From contig CAYVCL010000025.1 of assembly GCA_964450185.1 (NCBI GenBank), positions 1-37,837 of the forward strand: 37,837 bases of DNA, written 5' to 3'. Within the stretch, counting starts at the first letter, position 1. Each line of letters begins with the position of its first letter. The stretch is from RUG11237 sp964450185 (GTDB lineage Bacteria; Bacillota; Clostridia; Lachnospirales; Lachnospiraceae). A program made the translations under genes and the position numbers. This document shows positions 31,099 through 37,837 of this stretch, piece after piece. Under the pieces are notes generated by a model, which was not told the origin of the DNA, made no database searches, and worked only from the letters and a program-made list of their open reading frames with translations.

Positions 31099-31734
31099 AT
31101 GAGATATTTAACATTTGCATTAGGTAAGGGACGTCTTGCAAAAACAACATTGGAAATGTTTGAAAAGATTGGAATTACCTGTGAAGAAATGAAAGACAAA
31201 GATTCCAGAAAACTGATTTTTGTCAACGAAGAATTGAAGTTGAAATTTTTCTTGGCAAAGGGACCGGACGTACCTACATACGTGGAATATGGCGCGGCTG
31301 ATATTGGTATTGTCGGAAAAGATACCATTTTGGAAGAAGGCAGAAAAATGCACGAAGTATTAGACCTTGGATTTGGTAAGTGTAAAATGTGTGTTTGCGG
31401 ACCGGCAGAAGCGAAGGAATTGTTGCAGCATCATGAACTGATTCGTGTGGCAACCAAATATCCAAACATTGCAAAGGATTACTTCTATAATAAAAAACAT
31501 CAGACCGTAGAAATCGTGAAATTAAATGGTTCCATTGAATTGGCGCCAATCGTAGGCTTATCTGAAGTAATCGTAGATATTGTGGAAACAGGAACTACTT
31601 TAAAAGAAAATGGCTTGACTGTATTAGAAGAAGTATGTCCACTTTCTGCAAGGATGGTAGTAAATCAGGTCAGCATGAAAATGGAAAACGAGAGAATTAC
31701 AAAAATCATCAATGATTTAAAAGGGATTTTATAA
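31099..31734 (+). CDS. hisG: ATP phosphoribosyltransferase catalytic subunit, short form (HisG-S)
   Basis: HisG joins ATP and PRPP to phosphoribosyl-ATP. The 211-residue length shows the short form, without the C-terminal ACT-like allosteric domain. The motifs are LTFALGKGRLAKTTLEMFEKIG at the N-terminus, AADIGIVGKDTI near 68 and the PRPP-binding IVDIVETGTTLKENGL near 156. AGAGGAGAATAG precedes the ATG, 13 bp after hisZ. Feedback control by histidine would act through HisZ. Confidence 0.96.
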   Translation: MRYLTFALGKGRLAKTTLEMFEKIGITCEEMKDKDSRKLIFVNEELKLKFFLAKGPDVPTYVEYGAADIGIVGKDTILEEGRKMHEVLDLGFGKCKMCVCGPAEAKELLQHHELIRVATKYPNIAKDYFYNKKHQTVEIVKLNGSIELAPIVGLSEVIVDIVETGTTLKENGLTVLEEVCPLSARMVVNQVSMKMENERITKIINDLKGIL

Positions 31735-31757
31735 GGAAAGAGAGGCAGGAGAACCTT

Positions 31758-33050
31758 ATGAGAATTATAAAACTGGAAGAAGAAACCAAGAAAAACATAT
31801 TAGAAGATTTATTAAAGAGAAGTCCAAACAGCTACGGAGAATTTGAAAGCAGAGTAGCTGACATTGTAAGCAATGTAAAGGCAAATGGCGACAAGGCATT
31901 ATTTGAATATACTGAAAAATTTGATGGTGTAAAAATTGACAGTAATTGTATTAAAGCAACAGAAGAAGAAATCAAGGAAGCATACGAAGAAGTAAGTGAA
32001 GAACTTCTTGGTATTATTCGTAAAGCGTTAAAGAACATTGAAAGCTATCACGCTATGCAGCGTCAGCAGAGTTGGTTTGATTCTACTGCAAAAGGAACTA
32101 TTTTAGGTCAGAAAGTAACACCATTAGAAAAAGTTGGTGTATATGTACCAGGTGGAAAAGCAGTATATCCATCTTCTGTACTTATGAACATTATGCCTGC
32201 AAAAGTAGCTGGAGTAGACAGAATCATTATGACAACACCTCCGGGAAAAGACGGAAAAGTATGTCCAACTACATTGGTTGCAGCAACAGAAGCCGGAGCA
32301 ACAGAAGTTTATAAGGTTGGTGGTGCGCAGGCAATCGCAGCGTTGGCATATGGAACAGAAAGTATTCCAAAAGTAGATAAAATTGTAGGACCGGGTAACA
32401 TTTATGTAGCTTTGGCAAAGAAGGCTGTATATGGACACGTAAGCATTGATTCCATTGCCGGACCAAGCGAAATCCTTGTGATTGCAGACGAAACAGCAAA
32501 TCCAAGATTTGTGGCTGCAGATTTACTTTCTCAGGCAGAACATGATGAAATGGCTTCCGCCATCTTAATTACTACCAGTCAGGAATTGGCAGAGAAAGTT
32601 TCCGAGGAAGTAGATAAATTTACAGCCCAGTTATCCAGAAAGGAAATTATTCAGAAATCTTTAGATAATTACGGATATATTTTAGTGGCAGATACTATGG
32701 AAGAAGTGATTGAAGCAGCTAACGATATCGCTTCCGAACACTTGGAAATCCAGACAAAAAATCCATACAATGTAATGACAAAGATTCGTAATGCAGGAGC
32801 AATTTTCATTGGAGAATACAGCTCAGAACCATTAGGAGATTATTTTGCCGGACCAAACCACGTTCTTCCAACCAACGGTACTGCAAAATTTTTCTCACCG
32901 TTAAGTGTGGATGATTTTATTAAGAAATCCAGTATTATTGCTTATTCGAAAGAAGCTTTAGAACCAATACACCAGGATATTATCAAGTTTGCAGAGTCAG
33001 AACAGCTTACAGCACATGCAAATTCTATTAGAGTAAGATTCGAAGATTAA
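31758..33050 (+). CDS. hisD: Histidinol dehydrogenase
   Basis: HisD catalyses the last two oxidations, from histidinol to histidine, with NAD and zinc. The 430-residue protein has the full set of blocks: PLEKVGVYVPGGKAVYPSSVLM near 115, YKVGGAQAIAALAYGTESIPKV near 185, VGPGNIYVALAKK near 213, SIAGPSEILVIAD near 233, the zinc-binding LLSQAEHDEMASAILIT near 258 and the C-terminal NHVLPTNGTAKFFSPLSVDDF. It starts 23 bp after hisG with an AGGAGA ribosome binding site. Confidence 0.97.
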   Translation: MRIIKLEEETKKNILEDLLKRSPNSYGEFESRVADIVSNVKANGDKALFEYTEKFDGVKIDSNCIKATEEEIKEAYEEVSEELLGIIRKALKNIESYHAMQRQQSWFDSTAKGTILGQKVTPLEKVGVYVPGGKAVYPSSVLMNIMPAKVAGVDRIIMTTPPGKDGKVCPTTLVAATEAGATEVYKVGGAQAIAALAYGTESIPKVDKIVGPGNIYVALAKKAVYGHVSIDSIAGPSEILVIADETANPRFVAADLLSQAEHDEMASAILITTSQELAEKVSEEVDKFTAQLSRKEIIQKSLDNYGYILVADTMEEVIEAANDIASEHLEIQTKNPYNVMTKIRNAGAIFIGEYSSEPLGDYFAGPNHVLPTNGTAKFFSPLSVDDFIKKSSIIAYSKEALEPIHQDIIKFAESEQLTAHANSIRVRFED

Positions 33051-33065
33051 ATAAAGGGGACGCAC

Positions 33066-33653
33066 ATGGAAAGAACAGCAAAAATAACAAGGAAAACAAA
33101 AGAAACGGATATTACCATTGAATTGAATTTAGATGGTAGTGGTGTTGCAAATATTGATACAGGCATTGGCTTTTTTGACCATATGCTGGAAGGATTTGCA
33201 AAACATGGCTTTTTTGATTTGAATTGCTTTGTAAAAGGTGATTTGATTGTAGATTGTCACCATACCATAGAGGACACTGGAATTGCTTTAGGAACTGCAA
33301 TTAAGGAGGCTCTTGGCGATAAAAAGGGAATTCAGCGTTTTGGTCAGCGTTATCTTCCGATGGATGAAACCTTGATGCTTTGTGCCATTGATTTATCAGG
33401 AAGACCATACCTTGTTTTTGAGGCTGATTTTTCTGTAGAGCGGGTAGGATACTTCGATACGGAAATGGTAAAAGAATTTTTCTATGCTGTTTCCTATGCA
33501 GCAGGAATGAACTTACATATGAAACTGGTGCACGGAAGTAATAATCACCATATTATTGAAGCTGCATTTAAAGCTTTTGCAAAGGCTTTGGACGAGGCTT
33601 GTACTTATGATGAAAGAATTACAGATGTACTTTCTACAAAAGGAACACTTTAA
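33066..33653 (+). CDS. hisB: Imidazoleglycerol-phosphate dehydratase
   Basis: This 195-residue enzyme is the monofunctional HisB; the phosphatase domain of the enterobacterial enzyme is absent. Characteristic metal-binding histidine motifs are DTGIGFFDHMLEGFAKHG near 36, DCHHTIEDTGIALG near 63 and HGSNNHHIIEAAFKAFAKAL near 158. AAGGGGACG precedes the ATG, 15 bp after hisD. Histidinol-phosphatase must be encoded elsewhere. Confidence 0.97.
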   Translation: MERTAKITRKTKETDITIELNLDGSGVANIDTGIGFFDHMLEGFAKHGFFDLNCFVKGDLIVDCHHTIEDTGIALGTAIKEALGDKKGIQRFGQRYLPMDETLMLCAIDLSGRPYLVFEADFSVERVGYFDTEMVKEFFYAVSYAAGMNLHMKLVHGSNNHHIIEAAFKAFAKALDEACTYDERITDVLSTKGTL

Positions 33654-33671
33654 GGTGGAGGAAACAGCAGA

Positions 33672-34925
33672 ATGATAAAAACAAAAAAATTAGTTCCATA
33701 TATTTCTCTGGAAGATGACAACGCAGTAAATCTTGCCAAATATTACTCTGATGCAGGAGCAGACGAATTATTGGTCTTTGGCTTTTCGGATTCTGACGAA
33801 GCTCACGATAAAGCAATCGGAATTTTAAGAGAAATCGCTCGTGTGGTGGAAATACCGATTATTGCAAGTGATGAGATAAACCGTGTGGAAGATGTGAAAA
33901 AGCTTTTATACGCAGGTGCTTCTAAGGCAGTTTTAAATTATGCAAAGCAGAGTAATATTGAATTGACAGAAGAAGTATCAAAACGCTTTGGCAAAGAGAA
34001 AATTGCGGTTTCTGTTGATAATATTCAAATAATTGCAAATAATAAAACATTAATTGAAAATTTTGCAGATGAAATTGTATTCGTAAACCCGGAAAACGAA
34101 ACTGTGTTGAAAGAGGTTGCAGAGCAGGCAGATACTCCGGTACTTCCGGTATGGAACGCTTCGCAGAAAGCAGATATGAAAAGTGTTCTCTCCATTGGTA
34201 ATGTCAGTGGGATTTCGGTTGATGAATTAAATGGAATGAAGGTTGATTTCATGCAGATAAAGCAGGAATGTAAGAAAGCCGGAATTCCGGTGAGTCTTTT
34301 TGAAAGCTCCATGCAGTGGTCTGATTTTAAATTAAATTCCGATGGCATGGTTCCTGTGATTGTGCAGGATTATATCACAGACGAAGTGTTGATGTTAGCG
34401 TATATGAATGAAGAAGCCTATAACAATACCGTTGCTACTGGTAAAATGACATATTACAGCAGAAGTAGAGATGAATTATGGGTAAAAGGACTCACCTCAG
34501 GACATTTCCAGTACGTAAAATCTTTGACAGCGGACTGTGATGTTGATACAATTCTTGCAAAGGTTTCACAGGTGGGTGCTGCCTGTCATACCGGAAACAG
34601 AACTTGTTTCTTTAACAAGTTGGTGGAAAAGGAAGGCACAGTAACCAATCCGTTGAAAGTATTTGAAGAAGTATATCAGGTGATTGCGGACAGAAAAGAA
34701 AATCCAAAAGAGGGTTCCTACACCAATTATTTATTTGACAAAGGAATCGATAAGATTTTGAAAAAGGTAGGAGAAGAAGCGACAGAAATTGTAATTGCTG
34801 CGAAAAATCCTGATCCGGAAGAAATCAAGTACGAAGCATCCGATTTTCTTTATCATTTAATGGTTCTAATGGTAGAACGTGGTGTTACATGGTCTGATAT
34901 CACGAAAGAACTTGCAAACAGATAG
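33672..34925 (+). CDS. hisIE: HisIE (PR-AMP cyclohydrolase / PR-ATP pyrophosphatase) with degenerate HisF-like N-terminal domain
   Basis: This 417-residue protein has three parts. Residues 1-205 resemble a HisF/HisA barrel (ADELLVFGFSDSDEAH, RVEDVKKLLYAGASKAVLNYA, IAVSVDN). But the HisF catalytic CLD near the start reads YIS, and the phosphate-binding GGGIR is replaced by ASDEINR, so cyclase activity is unlikely. Residues 215-318 are HisI, with DCDVD (288-292) and ACHTGNRTCFF (304-314) for metal and substrate. Residues 325-417 are HisE with KVGEEATEIVIAAK and EASDFLYHLM. It thus catalyses two consecutive early steps in one chain. It is 18 bp after hisB with GGTGGAGG. A separate true HisF should exist elsewhere. 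Confidence 0.9.
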   Translation: MIKTKKLVPYISLEDDNAVNLAKYYSDAGADELLVFGFSDSDEAHDKAIGILREIARVVEIPIIASDEINRVEDVKKLLYAGASKAVLNYAKQSNIELTEEVSKRFGKEKIAVSVDNIQIIANNKTLIENFADEIVFVNPENETVLKEVAEQADTPVLPVWNASQKADMKSVLSIGNVSGISVDELNGMKVDFMQIKQECKKAGIPVSLFESSMQWSDFKLNSDGMVPVIVQDYITDEVLMLAYMNEEAYNNTVATGKMTYYSRSRDELWVKGLTSGHFQYVKSLTADCDVDTILAKVSQVGAACHTGNRTCFFNKLVEKEGTVTNPLKVFEEVYQVIADRKENPKEGSYTNYLFDKGIDKILKKVGEEATEIVIAAKNPDPEEIKYEASDFLYHLMVLMVERGVTWSDITKELANR

Positions 34926-34943
34926 TCTGTAGAAGGTGTCATT

Positions 34944-35861
34944 TTGGGTAAAACAAATGAAGTAATTAAGAAAATAAACGAAAAATATGAAAAGCTTAGT
35001 AAGGGACAGAAAAAGCTGGCAGATTATATTATTCAAAATTATGATAAGGCAGCTTTTTTAACTGCGGCGAAACTTGGCAGTCTGGTGGGTGTCAGTGAGT
35101 CCACGGTAGTGCGTTTTGCCATGAATCTTGGCTATCAGGGCTATCCTGATTTTCAGAAAGCCTTAGAAGAAATGGTGCGGAATAAATTAAATTCCATTCA
35201 GCGTATGGAGGTGGCTTACGGAAGAATCAGCCAGTCCGAAATATTGAGTACTGTGTTACAGTCAGATGCAGAAAAGATAAAACTTACTTTGGAAAATATA
35301 GATGAAATGGCATTCGAAACAGCCATTGATATTTTGCTGAATGCAAGGCATATTTATGTTTTGGGTATTCGAAGCTGTATGCCTCTGGCAAACTTTTTGA
35401 GCTTTTATCTGAACATGTTGTTTGATAATGTCCATTTGATTCAGACCAGCAGTGCCAGCGAAATCTTTGAACAGATGATTCGTATCGGCGAGGAAGATGC
35501 CATTATTGGAATCAGTTTTCCAAGATATTCCATGCGTACACTGAAGGCAATGGAATTTGCCAACAACCGAAATGCCAAAGTAATTACCCTTACAGACAGT
35601 ATTCACTCTCCGATGAATTTATATTCTTCTTGTAATTTGATTGCAAGAAGTGATATGGCATCCATCGTAGATTCTTTGGTGGCACCATTAAGCGTAATCA
35701 ATGCTTTGGTGGTGGCTTTGTGCATGAAAAAACAGAAAGAAGTTGTAAACACACTGGAAACGTTGGAAAAAATCTGGGATGAATATCAGGTATACAGTAA
35801 CGATGAAATCAACGCAGTAGAAGATAAAATAATATTAAAAGACCCTTATCTGGAGAATTAA
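34944..35861 (+). CDS. MurR/RpiR family transcriptional regulator with SIS domain
   Basis: The 305-residue regulator has the RpiR-type helix-turn-helix (KLSKGQKKLADYIIQNY, then LGSLVGVSESTVVRFAMNLGYQGYPDF, about 14-72). A SIS sugar-phosphate-binding domain follows (ARHIYVLGIRSCMPLANFLS and GISFPRYSMRTLKAMEFANNRNAKVITLTDS, about 135-225). Such proteins respond to phosphorylated sugars or amino sugars, but no sugar operon adjoins it here. The start is TTG 34944, with AAGGTG at 34933-34938; no ATG fits the conserved N-terminus. It follows the his operon by 18 bp and may be read through from it. Confidence 0.9.
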   Translation: MGKTNEVIKKINEKYEKLSKGQKKLADYIIQNYDKAAFLTAAKLGSLVGVSESTVVRFAMNLGYQGYPDFQKALEEMVRNKLNSIQRMEVAYGRISQSEILSTVLQSDAEKIKLTLENIDEMAFETAIDILLNARHIYVLGIRSCMPLANFLSFYLNMLFDNVHLIQTSSASEIFEQMIRIGEEDAIIGISFPRYSMRTLKAMEFANNRNAKVITLTDSIHSPMNLYSSCNLIARSDMASIVDSLVAPLSVINALVVALCMKKQKEVVNTLETLEKIWDEYQVYSNDEINAVEDKIILKDPYLEN

Positions 35862-35863
35862 AT

Positions 35864-37105
35864 ATGAGAAAAATTATTGTAATCGGTGGTGGCGCCGCCG
35901 GAATGATGGCTGCGATTGAAGCTGCCAGAAACGGCGCAGAAGTTATTTTATATGAAAAAAATGAAAAGCTTGGGAAAAAACTTTTTATTACAGGAAAGGG
36001 CAGATGCAATCTGACCAATGCCTGTGATATGGAAGATTTGCAGAAAAGTGTGATGAAAAACCACAAGTTTCTCTACAGTGTTTTTCAAAATTTTAATAAC
36101 TGGGAAACCATTGGCTTTTTTGAAGATTTGGGACTTGCAACGAAGATTGAAAGAGGAAACAGGGTGTTTCCGGCTTCAGACCATTCTTCCGATGTAATCA
36201 AGGTTTTAGAGCAGGAATTAAAGCGTCAGGGCGTGGAAGTTTTTCTTAAGACAAAGGTGAAAAATCTGATAGAACAGCAGGATAAAGTAATTGGAGTTAC
36301 TTTGGAAAACGGAAAAAAAGTTATGGCAGATGCGGTGATTGTAACTACTGGTGGCTTATCTTACCAGCTTACCGGTTCTACCGGTGACGGTTTTCGCTTT
36401 GCAAAATCCATGGGACATAAAGTGACAGAATTATCCCCGGCACTGGTGCCAATGACGGTAAGCGAAGACTGGGTACCCAGATTACAGGGGTTATCCTTGC
36501 GGAATGTAAGGGTATCGATCAAAAATAAGAAAAAGGTATTGTACGAAGAATTTGGCGAAATGCTGTTTACCCATTATGGTGTCAGTGGACCGCTGATTCT
36601 CAGTGCAAGCAGCGTGGTTTTAGAAGAATTAAAGAAAGAAAATCTCAGATTAAAAATCGATTTAAAACCTGCTTTATCTGAAGAACAGCTGGACGATAGA
36701 ATATTACGTGATTTTGAGCAGGATAAAAATAAACAGTTTAAAAATGTGTTAGGAAATCTTCTGCCAGCAAAAATGATACCGGTGGTGATTGAATTAAGTG
36801 GAATTGCACCGGAAAAGAAGGTAAATGAAATCAACAAAAAAGAGCGCAGAAGATTATTAGAAACCATGAAAGAGCTTTCTATGACGGTAAATGGAGTCAG
36901 AGGTTATGAGGAAGCCATAATTACAAGAGGTGGCGTAGACGTAAAAGAAATCAATCCTGCCACCATGGAATCAAAGAAAAAGAAAGATTTATATTTTGCA
37001 GGGGAAGTGTTGGATGTGGATGCAGTAACCGGAGGATTTAATCTACAGATAGCCTGGTCCACAGCTATGGCTGCTGCAAGGGCTGCTTCACAGGAACAAT
37101 TTTGA
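35864..37105 (+). CDS. HI0933-family NAD(P)/FAD-dependent oxidoreductase (BaiN/YhiN-like)
   Basis: This 413-residue flavoprotein has an N-terminal dinucleotide motif IVIGGGAAGMMAAIEAARNG (4-23), the family-specific KLGKKLFITGKGRCNLTNAC (about 36-55), VIVTTGGLSYQLTGSTGDG near 159 and the C-terminal AGEVLDVDAVTGGFNLQIAWSTA, typical of the HI0933 family. Reactions of most members are not known. BaiN, which reduces bile-acid intermediates, belongs to this family, but nothing here points to that substrate. TGGAG precedes the ATG, and the stop of the regulator is 2 bp upstream, so the two are cotranscribed. Confidence 0.92.
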   Translation: MRKIIVIGGGAAGMMAAIEAARNGAEVILYEKNEKLGKKLFITGKGRCNLTNACDMEDLQKSVMKNHKFLYSVFQNFNNWETIGFFEDLGLATKIERGNRVFPASDHSSDVIKVLEQELKRQGVEVFLKTKVKNLIEQQDKVIGVTLENGKKVMADAVIVTTGGLSYQLTGSTGDGFRFAKSMGHKVTELSPALVPMTVSEDWVPRLQGLSLRNVRVSIKNKKKVLYEEFGEMLFTHYGVSGPLILSASSVVLEELKKENLRLKIDLKPALSEEQLDDRILRDFEQDKNKQFKNVLGNLLPAKMIPVVIELSGIAPEKKVNEINKKERRRLLETMKELSMTVNGVRGYEEAIITRGGVDVKEINPATMESKKKKDLYFAGEVLDVDAVTGGFNLQIAWSTAMAAARAASQEQF

Positions 37106-37132
37106 GATATCACATAGAAAAGGAGAAAGAAA

Positions 37133-37804
37133 ATGGCATACAGTATTGCAATTGACGGACCTGCAGGTGCAGGAAAGAGTACCATCGCAAAGAAAATCGC
37201 AAAGGAATTATCCTATATTTACGTGGATACCGGTGCCATGTACCGTGCCATGGCATTATATTTCTTAAGAAAAGGTATCAAACCGGAAGAAGAAGGAAAA
37301 ATCAGCGATGAATGTAAAAATGCAGACATCACTATTGAATACAAGAATGGAGAACAGCAGGTTATTTTAAACGGAGAAAATGTAAACGGTCTGATTCGAA
37401 CCGAAGAAGTAGGAAATATGGCATCAGCTACTTCCGTAAACGGTGATGTTCGTGAAAAAATGGTGGAATTGCAGCAACAATTAGCTAAAAAAACAGATGT
37501 CATTATGGACGGCAGAGATATTGGAACCAAAGTGCTTCCGATGGCAGAGTTGAAAATATATCTGACAGCCAGTTCAAGAACTCGTGCAGAACGCCGATAT
37601 AAAGAATTGCAAGGAAGAAATATTGAGTGTGATATCGAAATTATCGAAAAAGATATTATTGACCGGGATTACCGTGATATGCACAGAGAAAATTCTCCTC
37701 TGATGCAGGCAGAAGATGCCGTGCTTGTAGATTCTTCCGATATGAATGCAGAAGAAGTTGCAGCACATATTATTCGACTTTTCAAAGAAAAAATAAATGG
37801 ATAA
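37133..37804 (+). CDS. cmk: Cytidylate kinase
   Basis: Cmk phosphorylates CMP and dCMP to the diphosphates. The 223-residue protein has the P-loop IAIDGPAGAGKSTIAKKIA (4-22), YVDTGAMYRAMALYFLRKG near 31, the CMP-binding VIMDGRDIGTKVLPMAELKIYL near 123 and the LID region ASSRTRAERRYKELQ. It has normal length and an AAAAGGAG ribosome binding site. In Clostridia cmk is often followed by ispH, which fits the start seen just after it. Confidence 0.97.
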   Translation: MAYSIAIDGPAGAGKSTIAKKIAKELSYIYVDTGAMYRAMALYFLRKGIKPEEEGKISDECKNADITIEYKNGEQQVILNGENVNGLIRTEEVGNMASATSVNGDVREKMVELQQQLAKKTDVIMDGRDIGTKVLPMAELKIYLTASSRTRAERRYKELQGRNIECDIEIIEKDIIDRDYRDMHRENSPLMQAEDAVLVDSSDMNAEEVAAHIIRLFKEKING

Positions 37805-37826
37805 TTTAAAAATATAGGAGAGGTAT

Positions 37827-37837
37827 ATGGAAGTAAA
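37827..37837 (+). CDS. First codons of next gene, probably ispH (partial)
   Basis: An ATG at 37827 follows AGGAGAGG at the right spacing and reads MEV plus a partial codon before the window ends. In many Clostridia, ispH (4-hydroxy-3-methylbut-2-enyl diphosphate reductase) follows cmk and often begins MEV. The identity is inference from gene order only. Confidence 0.45.

Noticed and set aside
1..37837. CRISPR arrays, tRNA or rRNA genes, insertion sequences and prophage genes
   Set aside because: No regularly spaced repeats, tRNA-like clover leaf with CCA end, transposase or phage structural protein was seen on either strand.

Overview
The window reads as one chromosomal stretch of an AT-rich, low-GC Gram-positive anaerobe, most likely a Lachnospiraceae-type member of the Clostridia. 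This rests on the style of the protein sequences, strong AGGAGG-type ribosome binding sites, a sporulation gene (ylbJ), RecU, an ylqF-rnhB-ylqG-ylqH island as in Bacillus, rsmD-coaD next to ylbJ, and a hisZ-dependent short HisG. Nearly all of the DNA is coding and most genes are on the + strand. I saw no prophage, insertion sequence, CRISPR array, tRNA or rRNA.

Layout. 1-6163: two signal peptidases flanking the ribosome-assembly GTPase RbgA, then RNase HII, a FliK-like protein, a stand-alone FlhB C-terminal domain, YraN and the peptidoglycan-editing PgeF. 6206-8487: an ECF sigma factor with its own-looking promoter, a membrane anti-sigma-like protein and a DUF4349 lipoprotein. 8484-11013: a GH13 debranching-enzyme-like protein that lacks catalytic residues, and a DUF5662 protein. 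11055-14685: luxS (-), a UPF0303/HbpS-like protein (+), an RluA-type pseudouridine synthase and an FAH-family hydrolase (-), and an XRE-cupin regulator (-). 14700-15234: a large intergenic region. 15274-21188: a type IIA topoisomerase pair, rsmD, coaD and a coiled-coil protein. 21238-29778: ylbJ (-), an M23 peptidase, a small alarmone synthetase, two more pseudouridine synthases, a YgiQ radical SAM protein, an SDR, a small membrane protein and recU. 29775-34925: a his operon (hisZ-G-D-B-IE) behind a perfect consensus promoter. 34944-37837: a MurR/RpiR regulator, an HI0933-family flavoprotein, cmk and the first codons of a probable ispH.

Most genes are housekeeping: ribosome assembly and rRNA modification, chromosome topology and recombination, CoA and histidine biosynthesis, secretion and envelope maintenance. 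The most unusual structure is a roughly 355-bp imperfect palindrome (14700-15054) between the XRE-cupin gene and the topoisomerase genes. Its inner arms are a perfect 30-bp inverted repeat. Its outer arms are decayed inverted copies of the XRE promoter and leader. The interior also pairs almost to the centre. It could be a foldback element, an inverted duplication of a control region, or a rod-shaped RNA gene. Second in interest are two proteins that look like enzymes that have lost active sites: the GH13 protein and the HisF-like N-terminal domain of HisIE.
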